Part shown: in pieces, positions 23,750 through 32,389 of the stretch | Numbering within the stretch: the first letter of the stretch is position 1 | Layout: each line of letters starts with the position of its first letter | Origin: DASQFD01 sp035633255 | GTDB taxonomy: Bacteria; Actinomycetota; Actinomycetes; Actinomycetales; Dermatophilaceae | Direction of reading: 5' to 3' | Length of the DNA stretch: 43,651 nucleotides | Assembly: GCA_035633255.1 (NCBI GenBank) | Contig: DASQFD010000130.1 | Coordinates: forward strand, 1 to 43,651 | Program-made: the position numbers and the translations under genes | The notes under the pieces: generated by a model | The model's input: the letters and a program-made list of their open reading frames with translations, nothing else | Told to the model about the DNA's origin: nothing | Database searches by the model: none

Positions 23750-24985
23750 TCACGCCGCTCCGGCGACGCCGGACGCCGACTCGGTGCCCGCCAGCGGCGT
23801 CGGCGGGGCGGGGCCGGTCGTCGGCGGGAGCGCCTCGGCGCCACCCTCCCCGTCGGAGGCGGCACGGGCCAGCCGGGCCCCCTCGAAGGCCTGCTCGAGC
23901 AGCGCCCGCTCGGCATCGCTGGCCCCGGACCCGGCCCGCACGTGGGCGAGGAAGTCGCAGCAGACGTCCACCTCGCCGCGGCCGGCCAGCCGGGCGGCAT
24001 ACGTGCGTGCCTCGGTGACCGTCCCGCGCGGGGAGAAGCGCACGTCGAGGGTGTGCGGGAAGCGGGCCCGCAGCCGGTCCATCGCCCCGGCCGGCCGGAC
24101 CGGGTCGGTGAGGGTCACCTGGCACCAGGCGCGCTCCGCGTCGGCGTGCCGGGGGTCGCGCAGGAGGTCCTCGAGGTCACCGGTGAGGCAGGCGAGCGAC
24201 CGCTCGACCGGCGCCTCGACGTCGGTGACCTCGAGCGCGGCGCCGGAGAGGTCGACCAGCCAGGACCCCTTGCGGTGGTGGCACTCGCTGAACGACATGG
24301 CCACCGGCGACCCGGAGTAGCGCACGGTCCCGGTCACCTGCTGCCGCCCGTGCAGGTGGCCGAGGGCGACGTAGTCGGCGCCGTCGAACACCTCCGGCGG
24401 CACCGCCGAGACCCCGCCGACCGAGATGTCACGCTCGGAGTCGCTCCCGACCCCGCCGGTGACGAAGGCGTGGGCCATGACGACCGTCGTGCGCGTGCCA
24501 CCGGCACCGGCGCCCCGGCGGACCCGCGCCATGGCGGCTCGCAGCACCCCCGCGTGGGTGGCCTCCTCGGCCCCGAGCGCCCCGGCGGTCAGCGACGGCT
24601 CCAGGTAGGGCAGGGGGTGCACCGCGGCGTCGCCGATCACCACCGCGCGCCCGACCGTCTCGACGCCGGTGCGGATGTGCAGGCCGGCCCGCTCGAGCAG
24701 GGAGGAGGCGAAGCCCAGGCGGATCGCCGAGTCGTGGTTGCCGCTGGAGAGCACCACCCGGGTGCCGGTGTCCACGAGTCGCTCCACGGCGTCGGAGAGC
24801 AGGGCGACGGTGTCGGGGGCGGGCAGGGCCCGGTCGTAGACGTCGCCCGAGACGAGCACCGCGTCGACCTGCTCGCTGCGCACCACCTCGACCAGGGAGT
24901 CGAGGAAGGCCGCCTGGGCGTCGAGCAGCCCCACCTGGTGGAAGGAGCGCCCCAGGTGCCAGTCGGAGGTGTGGAGGAACCGCAC
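23750..24985 (-). CDS. sbcD: Exonuclease subunit SbcD (Mre11-like)
   Basis: 411-aa calcineurin-type metallophosphoesterase. Phosphodiesterase motifs are present: TSDWHLG (residues 6-12), VSGDVYDRA, SSGNHDS, AHAF and GHLHGRQ. A C-terminal capping domain (about 270-380) precedes an acidic/Pro tail that is not conserved. It supplies the Mn-dependent nuclease activity of SbcCD. GTG is chosen as start because a -10 box TAGCCT lies six bases upstream, leaving no room for a Shine-Dalgarno; the mRNA should be leaderless. It is divergent from the carboxylate-amine ligase gene. Confidence 0.95.
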   Translation of the reverse strand: MRFLHTSDWHLGRSFHQVGLLDAQAAFLDSLVEVVRSEQVDAVLVSGDVYDRALPAPDTVALLSDAVERLVDTGTRVVLSSGNHDSAIRLGFASSLLERAGLHIRTGVETVGRAVVIGDAAVHPLPYLEPSLTAGALGAEEATHAGVLRAAMARVRRGAGAGGTRTTVVMAHAFVTGGVGSDSERDISVGGVSAVPPEVFDGADYVALGHLHGRQQVTGTVRYSGSPVAMSFSECHHRKGSWLVDLSGAALEVTDVEAPVERSLACLTGDLEDLLRDPRHADAERAWCQVTLTDPVRPAGAMDRLRARFPHTLDVRFSPRGTVTEARTYAARLAGRGEVDVCCDFLAHVRAGSGASDAERALLEQAFEGARLARAASDGEGGAEALPPTTGPAPPTPLAGTESASGVAGAA

Positions 24986-24991
24986 GCCTGC

Positions 24992-24997
24992 AGGCTA
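24992..24997 (-). promoter_or_regulatory. Leaderless -10 of sbcDC
   Basis: Minus-strand TAGCCT, then gcaggc, then the GTG of sbcD at 24985. Confidence 0.6.
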
Positions 24998-25122
24998 GGA
25001 GCCGCTGCCGACAGTGGCCGGGAGCGAAACGCGGTTCGGTTTCCCGCAGAGCCGGACGGTGTGGTTGGTTGGAGCCCTGTGGCCGCCTCCCGGGCGGCCG
25101 CCCGGCCGTTCGGAGGTGGCCC

Positions 25123-26604
25123 GTGGGCAAAGAGGTGCGCGCCCAGAGCTACACGCGCGAGGAGCGTCAGCGCTACCGCGAGAAGGTGCGTCAGGACCTC
25201 GACGTCTTCGAGCGGATGCTCAACCAGAGCTCCTTCGAGTTCGACCGGCCGATGACCGGGCTGGAGATCGAGCTCAACCTCGTCGACGAGCACTTCGACC
25301 CGCACTTCCACAACGCGGAGGTGCTGCGGGCCATCGCCGACCCGGGCTTCCAGACCGAGCTGGCGCAGTACAACATCGAGCTCAACGTCCCGCCGCGCCC
25401 GCTGCCCGGTGAGGCCACGCTCGAGCTCGAGGGCGACCTCCGGACCTCCCTCAACGCCGCCGACGCCAAGGCGCGCGAGGTCGGCTCGCGCATCGTGTCG
25501 ATCGGGATCCTGCCCACCCTCATGGCGGAGCACTTCGAGCAGGACTGGATCAGCGACAACAACCGCTACACCGCCCTCAACGACTCCATGCTCTTCGCCC
25601 GGGGGGAGGACATCTTCCTCGACATGGAGGGGCCGACGGGGGAGCGCGTGGCGACCTACTGCGACTCCATCGCGCCGGAGTCCGCGTGCACGAGCGTGCA
25701 GCTGCACCTGCAGGTCTCCCCCTCGGAGTTCGCCGCCCACTGGAACGCCGCGCAGGCCCTCTCGGCGCCCCAGGTGGCCATGGCGGCGAACAGCCCGTTC
25801 TTCTTCGGCAAGCGGCTGCACGCCGAGACCCGCATCGAGCTGTTCAAGCAGGCCACCGACACCCGTCCCGTCGAGCTGAAGAACCAGGGGGTGCGGCCCC
25901 GCGTGTTCTTCGGCGAGCGGTGGATCACCTCGATCTTCGACCTCTTCGAGGAGAACGTCCGCTACTTCCCGGTGTTGCTCGCCGAGTGCACCGACGAGGA
26001 CCCGATGGCCATGCTGGAGGCGGGGGTGGCCCCCGAGCTCGGCGAGCTCCGGCTGCACAACGGCACGATCTACCGCTGGAACCGCCCGATCTACGACAAC
26101 GTCGGCGACGTGCCGCACCTGCGGGTGGAGAACCGGGTGCTTCCGGCCGGTCCCACCATCGCCGACGTGCTGGCCAACGCCGCCTTCTACTACGGCTCCA
26201 TCCGGATGCTGGCGCAGGAGGACCGCCCGGTGTGGACCAAGATGAGCTTCTCGGCCTGCGAGGAGAACTTCTCGCGCGCCGCCCGGGACGGCATCGACGC
26301 CCGCTTCTACTGGCCGGGCTTCGGGGAGGTCGGCGCCGACGAGCTCGTCCTGCGCCACCTGCTCCCGCTCGCCCACGAGGGCCTGCGCCAGTGGGGCGTC
26401 GCGGACGCGGTGCGGGAGCGCTACCTCGGCATCATCGAGGGCCGGTGCGTCACCGGCAGCAACGGCGCGACCTGGCAGACCGAGGCGGTCGCCCGTCTCG
26501 AGGCCCGCGGCCTCGATCGCCGGGCGGCCCTGCGGGAGATGCTGCGCGCCTACGTCGCCCACATGGAGGACAACGCCCCGGTGCACACCTGGCCGCTGCC
26601 CTAG
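25123..26604 (+). CDS. GCS2-family carboxylate-amine ligase (glutamate-cysteine ligase-like)
   Basis: 493 aa. Family features of the YbdK/EgtA-like glutamate-cysteine ligase 2 group are visible: MTGLEIELNLVDEHFDP (Glu/metal site), QYNIELNVPPRPL, TSVQLHLQVSP, SPFFFGKRLHAETRIELFKQATDTR, and the C-terminal catalytic region NGTIYRWNRPIYD ... LRVENRVLPAGPTIADVLANAAFYYG. It should join a carboxylate (often Glu) to an amine with ATP. GTG 25123 is taken because cggagg lies six bases before it; longer upstream starts lack a site. Actinobacteria of this kind normally use mycothiol rather than glutathione, so the product is uncertain; ergothioneine's EgtA step is one possibility. No egt neighbours are seen. 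Confidence 0.85.
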   Translation: MGKEVRAQSYTREERQRYREKVRQDLDVFERMLNQSSFEFDRPMTGLEIELNLVDEHFDPHFHNAEVLRAIADPGFQTELAQYNIELNVPPRPLPGEATLELEGDLRTSLNAADAKAREVGSRIVSIGILPTLMAEHFEQDWISDNNRYTALNDSMLFARGEDIFLDMEGPTGERVATYCDSIAPESACTSVQLHLQVSPSEFAAHWNAAQALSAPQVAMAANSPFFFGKRLHAETRIELFKQATDTRPVELKNQGVRPRVFFGERWITSIFDLFEENVRYFPVLLAECTDEDPMAMLEAGVAPELGELRLHNGTIYRWNRPIYDNVGDVPHLRVENRVLPAGPTIADVLANAAFYYGSIRMLAQEDRPVWTKMSFSACEENFSRAARDGIDARFYWPGFGEVGADELVLRHLLPLAHEGLRQWGVADAVRERYLGIIEGRCVTGSNGATWQTEAVARLEARGLDRRAALREMLRAYVAHMEDNAPVHTWPLP

Positions 26605-26629
26605 GGGTTCGCCGCGGCCGGGCCACCGG

Positions 26630-28504
26630 TCAGCGGCCGCGGAGCGCCTCCCGCGCCGTGACGACCGCGAGGTATGCCGCGGTGAGCAGCAGGAGCACCC
26701 CGAACCCGGCCCGCAGGTTGCCCACCACGATGGCGATCACCGCCCACACGCCGACGACGCCGAGGCCGACCACCGCGGCGCCCAGCACGAGGGACACCAA
26801 GCGGCGCCGCAACACCGCCTCCACCACGAGCATGACCCCGGCGACGAGCAGCAGGCCGCCGATCGGCGCGTCGCCCCGCAGCAGGAGCACCCCGACTGCG
26901 CCGACGAGAAGGCTCGCCGACGCGGCGGCCCAGACACGGAGCAGCCGACCGGAGTCCAGCTCACCGGCACCGACCGGGAGGGCACGCCGCCGCAGGTGCT
27001 GGTGGACCGGTTCGTCGCGGACGCCCGCATCGAGCGCGGTCCCGACCCCCTCCACCAGGGTCTGGACGGACGCGTGCTCGGCACGAAGGGCGCCGACCTC
27101 CTCGGTGAGCCCTCGCACCGCGGCCCCGGGGCGGTCGGCGCGCAGCCCGAGGGCGCGCTCGGCGGCGTACGCCGCGCGCAGGCGTGCGCGGGTCGCCCCC
27201 AGCCGCTCCTCCACCCCGGCCGCCTCGGCTATCAGCCGGTCGCGAGCCCGGCCCATCACCTGCGTCGCCTCGCGGCGGGTCGGCGCGACCTTGTCCAGCC
27301 CCGACCAGGCGACCGGTTGGCCCCACGCCTGGCGGACCCGCCCGGACCGCTCGTAGCGCGGGCCCGCCGGGGCCCGCTCACCCCCGAACGGGTCGCTGGT
27401 GTCCAGCCCCCACAGGCCGGCGTAGTCCACCACCCACGGGGTGCTCTCGTCGATGACGACCGCGGTCCACGCGAGGTCACCACCCTCCCCGAGCGTCGGT
27501 CCGTCTCCGCGCTTGTAGTCGATGTAGGGGATGGACAGGCCGGAGGACGCGGATCCGCCGCTCGGCGCGGACTCCTCGGCGCGCCGTCCCCTCACGAGCC
27601 CCAGGAGCCGGCGCACCCACCCGGGCAGCGGCAGCTCGGCGCCGACGAGGTACTCGCCGGGAAGGTAGGCGCCGGAGTGCGAGCCCGCGCCGGAGAAGAC
27701 CACCGGGTGCTCACCGACCCAGCTGAGGTCCGGGTCGTCCACCCGCCGGCGGAGGTCGTCGCCGACCTCGTCGTGGGAGGAGAAGGCCACCCAGGCAGGA
27801 CGCAGCGTCGGTGCCGCCTCCGAGGCGTGGGGTCCGTCCGGCTCGCCCGGTACCGCAGGCAGGTCCGGGACCGCAGGCAGGTCCGGCACGAGGTACACGG
27901 TGACCTGCTCCCAGTCGGCCTCGTGGTCGTTGACCCCTCCGAAGGTCGAGCGCCAGTCGTTCATCGCGTAGAAGTACCAGTACTGCACGGCGGTGTACCC
28001 GGCGTCCCTGGTGACCCGGCCGTAGTAGTGCGGCCGGGCCGGCCCTCCTGCGGCGGCGTAGGAGACCTCGGCCGCGGCCGCGAAGCCCCCCGGCACCCGG
28101 CCGCGCAGCAGGAGGGTGACCCGCAGCACGAGGTCCACGAGCCGGGCCAGCAGCCCGACCGCCGCGAACCGGCTGGAGGACCGGAAGCCCGGCCGTGCCG
28201 CCCGCCGGCGCCAGGCACGGAAGGCGCGGCGGTCCAGCGGCGCCTCGACGTGCTCGAGCGACAGCCCCGGACCGGGGTGCTCCCTCCCCAGCCGCGCGAG
28301 CTCGCTCAGGGTCAGCGACCCGCGCGGCGCCACCTCCACCCTCGCCGAGCCCTCGCCCGCGACGAGAGCGCAGCCGGCGACGTACTCCGCGACCGACATG
28401 GGGAAGAACAGCTCCCCCTCGGTGAAGCGCAGCACCGGCTCGAAGCGGCGCAGCAGCGCCAGGTCGGAGGTGCCCCCCGAGGTTTCCGGCGTGTCGTCGT
28501 CCAC
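26630..28504 (-). CDS. Hypothetical protein with Vps62-like region and C-terminal membrane helices
   Basis: 624 aa from a GTG at 28504; longer frames into the phosphatase gene are shadows. Residues about 10-340 hold conserved aromatic blocks (FEPVLRFTEGELFFPMSVAEYV, YTAVQYWYFYAMNDWRSTFGGVNDHEADWEQVTVYL, VFSGAGSHSGAYLPGEYL) that resemble the Vps62 family (PF06101-like). The HEADWEQV and GSHSGAY motifs suggest a metal or carbohydrate site, though this is unproven. A helical linker (about 400-490) follows, then four hydrophobic segments at the C-terminus. An 18-bp duplication encodes DLPAVP twice (near 27850-27890). Possibly an envelope protein; I cannot assign function. Convergent with the ligase gene. 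Confidence 0.7.
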   Translation of the reverse strand: MDDDTPETSGGTSDLALLRRFEPVLRFTEGELFFPMSVAEYVAGCALVAGEGSARVEVAPRGSLTLSELARLGREHPGPGLSLEHVEAPLDRRAFRAWRRRAARPGFRSSSRFAAVGLLARLVDLVLRVTLLLRGRVPGGFAAAAEVSYAAAGGPARPHYYGRVTRDAGYTAVQYWYFYAMNDWRSTFGGVNDHEADWEQVTVYLVPDLPAVPDLPAVPGEPDGPHASEAAPTLRPAWVAFSSHDEVGDDLRRRVDDPDLSWVGEHPVVFSGAGSHSGAYLPGEYLVGAELPLPGWVRRLLGLVRGRRAEESAPSGGSASSGLSIPYIDYKRGDGPTLGEGGDLAWTAVVIDESTPWVVDYAGLWGLDTSDPFGGERAPAGPRYERSGRVRQAWGQPVAWSGLDKVAPTRREATQVMGRARDRLIAEAAGVEERLGATRARLRAAYAAERALGLRADRPGAAVRGLTEEVGALRAEHASVQTLVEGVGTALDAGVRDEPVHQHLRRRALPVGAGELDSGRLLRVWAAASASLLVGAVGVLLLRGDAPIGGLLLVAGVMLVVEAVLRRRLVSLVLGAAVVGLGVVGVWAVIAIVVGNLRAGFGVLLLLTAAYLAVVTAREALRGR

Positions 28505-28563
28505 GGGGCCAGCCTGCCCCGGCCTCGACGCCGGGGGAGGGTCGGGCACCGAACGGGGCCGGG

Positions 28564-29238
28564 TCACGGGGTGTGCGCGGCCGGCACGGGAGCCGGCGCG
28601 GCCGGCTCGGGAGCGGGCACGGCGGCATACCGGCGGTTCCACTCGCGGATCGCCGGCTGCTCCCGCTCGTGGACCAGCACCGACACCGCTCCGGCGTCCA
28701 GGAGCAGCTTGGCCGCGAACCGGGGCCGCTCCTCGAGGTGGACGGCCGCCAGCACCCGCAGCGCGTGGCCGTGGCCGAAGAGCAGCACGTCCCGGTGCGC
28801 GAGCACCGGGTGGGCGCGGGCGAGCACCCGTGACGCCCGCGCCGCCACCTCCTCGACCGTCTCGGCGGCCGGTGCGCCGTGAGCGGTCACCGAGGCGAAG
28901 ACGGTCCACGGGTAGCCCAGCTCGGCCCGGATCTCGGCGGTGGTGCGCCCCTCGTGGACCCCGTAGTCCCACTCCACCAGGTCCGGCTCGATCTCCGGGG
29001 TGAAGCCCGCGAGCTCGCCGGTGCGCCGGGCCCGCTGCAGGGGTGAGGCGAGCACCAGCCCCACGTCCAGCGCGGCCAGCGGCTCCCGGAGCGCCGCGGC
29101 GGTCCGCTCGCCCTGCGCCGTCAGCGGGACGTCGGTGGTGCCGGTGTGCCGGCCGGTCTCCGACCACTCCGTGGGACCGTGTCGGACCAGGACCAGCCGG
29201 CCGGTCGGGGGGCCGGCTTCGGGGGAGGAGCTCGCCAT
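28564..29238 (-). CDS. Histidine phosphatase family protein
   Basis: 224 aa of the phosphoglycerate-mutase-like superfamily. Catalytic RHG (His20) in LVLVRHGPTEWSETGRHTGTTDVPLT, the second Arg in SPLQRARRTGELAG, acid/base Glu in EWDYGVHEGRTTAEI, and the second His in LLFGHGHALRVLA. This matches small acid phosphatases related to mycobacterial MSMEG_4193, probably cytosolic and acting on a small phosphate ester. Start: ATG 29238 preferred (a CAGAGT -10-like box seven bases upstream would give a leaderless mRNA); GTG 29247 is the alternative. The C-terminus is Ala/Pro-rich and not conserved. Divergent from the DUF1697 gene. Confidence 0.88.
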   Translation of the reverse strand: MASSSPEAGPPTGRLVLVRHGPTEWSETGRHTGTTDVPLTAQGERTAAALREPLAALDVGLVLASPLQRARRTGELAGFTPEIEPDLVEWDYGVHEGRTTAEIRAELGYPWTVFASVTAHGAPAAETVEEVAARASRVLARAHPVLAHRDVLLFGHGHALRVLAAVHLEERPRFAAKLLLDAGAVSVLVHEREQPAIREWNRRYAAVPAPEPAAPAPVPAAHTP

Positions 29239-29264
29239 GGGTGCCACTCTGGCAGGATCCCGGT

Positions 29265-29804
29265 ATGCCGGCTTACGTGGCCTTCCTGCGCGCGGTCAAC
29301 GTGGGCGGCCGCGTCGTGAGGATGCAGGCCCTCCGCGAGGCCCTGGAGGCCTCCGGCTTCGGTGACGTGCAGACCCACATCCAGAGCGGCAACGTGCGGG
29401 TGAGCACACCGCTGCGCTCGGCCGCTCGGGTCGAGGAGCGGCTGGAACGGGTGCTGGGGGAGTGCGCGGGCTTCGACGTGCCGGTGATGGTCCGGACCCC
29501 GTCCGGGCTCCGGGCGCTCACCGATGAGGTGGCCGGGATACCGCCGCTGCTCGATCCGCCCGGCCGGCGCTACGTCGCGGTGGCCAAGACGCCGGTGACG
29601 GCGGACGCCGCCCGGGCGCTTACGGCATACGAGGCCACCCCGGAGCGGGCCGCGGTGGTGCGCGGTGACGTCCTGCTCGAGCTCGGGGTCGGCTTCCGGG
29701 AGGCCAAGCTGCCCGGCGCCCGGCTGGAACGGCTGGCCGGCACCGCGGTGACCGCGCGCGACCTCGGCGTTCTCGACACCCTGGCGGAGAGATGGGGAGC
29801 GTGA
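29265..29804 (+). CDS. DUF1697 family protein
   Basis: 179 aa. The N-terminal YVAFLRAVNVGGRVVRMQALREALEASGFGDVQTHIQSGNVRV is the DUF1697 signature, followed by VPVMVRTPSGLRAL and a C-terminal TARDLGVLDTL. Cytosolic, function unknown. The start ATG lies within a GGTATGCC motif copy; a CAGGAT box six bases upstream suggests leaderless transcription. Its TGA overlaps the ATG of a tiny frame that leads to the YciO gene. Confidence 0.88.
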   Translation: MPAYVAFLRAVNVGGRVVRMQALREALEASGFGDVQTHIQSGNVRVSTPLRSAARVEERLERVLGECAGFDVPVMVRTPSGLRALTDEVAGIPPLLDPPGRRYVAVAKTPVTADAARALTAYEATPERAAVVRGDVLLELGVGFREAKLPGARLERLAGTAVTARDLGVLDTLAERWGA

Positions 29805-29923
29805 TGGCTGAAGCGGCGGGGCGTGCGATGCCGCCGCGGGCGGTCGCCGTGCCCCACGACCGGCTCGGCACGGTCTCGCGCACCGTCCAGCCCGGTGCTC
29901 CCGTCACGATGAGAGAGGTGTGA
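29804..29923 (+). CDS. Possible 39-aa linker ORF
   Basis: The ATG overlaps the DUF1697 stop (TGATG) and the frame closes one base before the next gene's GTG. The peptide begins MAEAAGRAMPPRAVAVP and ends TMREV. Precise abutment on both sides suggests it is translated and couples the two genes. Residues are Ala/Pro/Arg-rich and I recognise no family, so a plain spacer cannot be ruled out. Confidence 0.35.
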   Translation: MAEAAGRAMPPRAVAVPHDRLGTVSRTVQPGAPVTMREV

Positions 29924-29924
29924 G

Positions 29925-30545
29925 GTGGCGCGCTACCTGGAGGTGCATCCGGTCGACCCGCAGCCGCGAGCGATCGCCCAGGCCGTCGCGGTGCTGCGCG
30001 ACGGCGGCCTGGTCGCCTACCCGACCGACTCCGGCTACGCCCTGGGTGCCGCGCTCGGCAACCAGGAGGCCAAGGACCGCATCCGCGAGATCCGGCGGCT
30101 CGATGACAAGCACCACTACACGCTGGTGTGCCGCGACTTCGCCCAGCTCGGGCACTTCGTCCACGTCGACAACCGGGTGTTCCGGGCGGTCAAGGCCGCG
30201 ACCCCGGGCCCGTACACCTTCATCCTGCCCGCGACCTCGGAGGTGCCCCGGCGCCTGCTGCACCCGAAGAAGCGGACGGTCGGCGTCCGCATCCCGGACC
30301 ACCCGGTGGTGCGCGCGCTGCTGGCCGAGCTCGGCGAGCCGATCCTCTCCAGCACCCTGCTGCTTCCCGGGGAGGCCGAACCGATGACGGACGGCTGGGA
30401 GGTCAAGGAGTCCCTCGACCACGTCGTCGACGTCGTGCTGGACTCCGGCGAGTGCGGAAGCGAGCCGACGACGGTCGTCGACCTGTCCGGCCCCGAGGCG
30501 GAGGTGGTGCGCGTCGGGGCCGGCGACCCGAGCCGCTTCGCGTGA
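29925..30545 (+). CDS. YciO/Sua5/YrdC family protein
   Basis: 206 aa. Fold signature VLRDGGLVAYPTDSGYALGAALGNQEAKDRI, RRLDDKHHYTLVCRDFAQLG, TPGPYTFILPATSEVPRRL and KKRTVGVRIPDHPVVRALL. The 'KHHYTL' form and the absence of a Sua5 C-terminal domain place it with YciO paralogues rather than the essential threonylcarbamoyl-AMP synthase. Probable nucleotide and RNA-related binding; YciO's physiological role is less certain. GTG start, with gagagaggtgtgag upstream acting as a ribosome site. Confidence 0.85.
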   Translation: MARYLEVHPVDPQPRAIAQAVAVLRDGGLVAYPTDSGYALGAALGNQEAKDRIREIRRLDDKHHYTLVCRDFAQLGHFVHVDNRVFRAVKAATPGPYTFILPATSEVPRRLLHPKKRTVGVRIPDHPVVRALLAELGEPILSSTLLLPGEAEPMTDGWEVKESLDHVVDVVLDSGECGSEPTTVVDLSGPEAEVVRVGAGDPSRFA

Positions 30546-30707
30546 GGTCAGCCGCCCAGGCGGTCGAGGAGGGCCACGGCGTCCCAGGGCGCCTCCGGGC
30601 CGTGTTCCTCCCGCACGGCTGACCGCGGCGGGAGCCGTCCCCGGGCGTCAGCGCGGGTGCGGTCGCTCGGGCGGGGGCGGGCCCGGCATACCCCCGCGGT
30701 TCGGCCG

Positions 30708-31550
30708 TTACATCTCCTCGTGGGTGTCCGGGTCGCCGCCGAACAGCCGGCCGTCCGGCCGGCCGAGCGCGGTGATCGCGCCGACCTCCTCGTCGGTCAG
30801 CTCGAAGCCGAAGACGTCGAGGTTCGCCCGCTGGCGCTCCGGCGTCGCGGACTTGGGCAGTGGCAGGCTGGCGAGCTGGAGGTGCCACCGCAGGACGACC
30901 TGCGCGGGCGTGACGCCGTGCGCGGACGCGGCGTCCGCGACAGCCGGTTCGGCGAACGGGGCGCTCGCCTTGCCGAGCGGGCTCCACGCCTCGGTGACGA
31001 CGCCGAGCTCCGCGTGCACCTCGCGCAGGTGCGCCTGCGGGAACCACGGGTGCATCTCGACCTGGTTGACCGCCGGCACGACGCCGGTGTCGTCGACGAC
31101 CTCGCGCAGGTGGCGCTCGGGGAAGTTGCTGACCCCGATCGAGCGGACCAGCCCCTCCTCGCGGGCGGCGACCAGCGCCTGCCACGCCTCGCGGTAGCGG
31201 CCGCGGCTCGGGTTCGGCCAGTGGACGAGCACGAGGTCGAGCCGCTCGACGCCGATCGCCGCGCACGAGTCCCGGACCGACCGCAGCGCCAGGTCGCGCG
31301 CGTGGAACCTGCCGGGCACCTTGGTGGTGACGGCGATGTCGTGGCGTGGAACCCCCGAGCGGCGCAGCGCCTCCCCGACCTCGGTCTCGTTGCGGTAGTT
31401 GACCGCCGAGTCCAGCAGCCGGTAGCCGTTCTCCAGCGCCGACACCATGGCGGCGATGCCGTCCTCGCCGCGCAGGGGGTAGGTGCCGAAACCCACCGCC
31501 GGGAGCGTGGTCCCGTCAAGCAGCCGGTATGCCGTTCGCACCGTCGTCAT
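30708..31550 (-). CDS. Aldo/keto reductase
   Basis: 280-aa (beta/alpha)8 NADPH-dependent oxidoreductase. Catalytic tetrad: Asp47 and Tyr52 in LLDSAVNYRNE, Lys77 in TTKVPG, His110 in LVLVHWPNP. Cofactor motifs GVSNF and LPLPKSATPERQRANLDVF are present. Closest to the 2,5-diketo-gluconate reductase/AKR5 style. Substrate unknown. Promoter-like TAGGGT lies eight bases before the ATG, with gaaggg in between that may be the Shine-Dalgarno of a very short leader. Convergent with the YciO gene; the 160 bases between hold no gene I can see. Confidence 0.93.
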   Translation of the reverse strand: MTTVRTAYRLLDGTTLPAVGFGTYPLRGEDGIAAMVSALENGYRLLDSAVNYRNETEVGEALRRSGVPRHDIAVTTKVPGRFHARDLALRSVRDSCAAIGVERLDLVLVHWPNPSRGRYREAWQALVAAREEGLVRSIGVSNFPERHLREVVDDTGVVPAVNQVEMHPWFPQAHLREVHAELGVVTEAWSPLGKASAPFAEPAVADAASAHGVTPAQVVLRWHLQLASLPLPKSATPERQRANLDVFGFELTDEEVGAITALGRPDGRLFGGDPDTHEEM

Positions 31551-31643
31551 GGCCCTTCACCCTAGGTGCGAGGCGCGGCCGGGAGCACCGGCGAGGGCGT
31601 CCGTGCCCGTGGGGGGGATCGCTGTTGTCAGGACACCAGCAAT

Positions 31644-31663
31644 CCTCCCCACGAGCGGGGAGG
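31644..31663 (-). terminator. Hairpin just after the 31665-32246 gene
   Basis: cctcccc-acgagc-ggggagg, seven-base perfect arms with a six-base loop, immediately downstream of the stop codon on the minus strand. No T tract follows, as is common in actinobacteria. The arms look like half of a type I-E CRISPR repeat, but there is only one. Confidence 0.5.
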
Positions 31664-31664
31664 C

Positions 31665-32246
31665 TCAGAGCTGGGGCCCCGAGGAGCGGAGCTTGTCGAC
31701 CTCGGTCATCGCCTCGCGCAGCCCGCGCAGCCACTCCTCGGTGTGCTGCCCGACGAGCGTGACGGCCCAGGCCAGGGCCTCGGAGCGGGAGCGGGCGACG
31801 CCGGCGTCGACCAGCGTGTCCAGCACCTGGCGCTGTGGTTGCCGCAGCCGGGTCATGACCGGAACGGCGAGGTGGGTGAAGAGCGTGGAGTGCTCACCGA
31901 TGCGGGCGCCCCAGGCCACCTTGCGGCCGTAGCGGCTCTCCGCCTCGTCGGCGATGCGCATCCGCTCCTCGCGGGTGTCCTCGCGCCAGCGGCTGATCCG
32001 GCCCGAGGCCGCCGCCGCCGCCCCCTCACCCTGCACGCCGTCGACGCCGTCGACGGGCGGCAGCTCGCCGGTCACGACGATCTCCTCCCGGTCGACGCTG
32101 ACCTCGGGCGAGCCGACGAACCAGTCCGAGGGGAGCCGCCCGACGAACCAGTCGGGCGCCTCGTCCGCCGGTGGGAGGTCGGCCTGCTGCCAGCCCCCGG
32201 GTCGCCCGAAGCCGCGTCCGCGGCCCCGCGGGTGTGGTGATCCCAT
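31665..32246 (-). CDS. Conserved hypothetical actinobacterial protein
   Basis: 193 aa, not assigned. Gly/Arg/Pro-rich start, a DWFVGRLPSDWFVGSPE duplicated motif (about 31-50), a strand-rich SVDREEIVVTGELP segment, then a helical half (SRWREDTREERMRIADEAESRYGRKVAWGARIGEHSTLFTHLAVPVMTRLRQPQRQVLDTLVDAGVARSRSEALAWAVTLVGQHTEEWL) whose end resembles a ribbon-helix-helix pattern (ARSRSEALAWAV). It may bind DNA or be a partner of such a protein. ATG has acaaggagg 6 bases upstream, and the promoter region carries an unusual AT-rich TGTAAT repeat. Confidence 0.75.
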   Translation of the reverse strand: MGSPHPRGRGRGFGRPGGWQQADLPPADEAPDWFVGRLPSDWFVGSPEVSVDREEIVVTGELPPVDGVDGVQGEGAAAAASGRISRWREDTREERMRIADEAESRYGRKVAWGARIGEHSTLFTHLAVPVMTRLRQPQRQVLDTLVDAGVARSRSEALAWAVTLVGQHTEEWLRGLREAMTEVDKLRSSGPQL

Positions 32247-32262
32247 GATGTGCCTCCTTGTC

Positions 32263-32277
32263 CATTACATGATTACA
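32263..32277 (-). promoter_or_regulatory. TGTAAT-ca-TGTAAT direct repeat upstream of the hypothetical gene
   Basis: Minus strand reads tgtaatcatgtaatg, two hexamers separated by two bases, just upstream of the acaaggagg ribosome site. Such an AT-only island is rare in this 73% GC window and may overlap the promoter. Confidence 0.45.
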
Positions 32278-32389
32278 CAGCAACGGCAGCCATGTCGAGG
32301 GCTATTCCGCTCGAGACGGTCCAGTCGTGGGTCACGCCGGGCCGGGTGCCCACCGGACCGGAGGAGCGTCGGCTGAGGCATCATGCAGT

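Noticed and set aside
31644..31663. Possible type I-E CRISPR repeat (cctcccc...ggggagg)
   Set aside because: Single copy, no spacers or cas genes; better explained as a terminator hairpin at the gene end.
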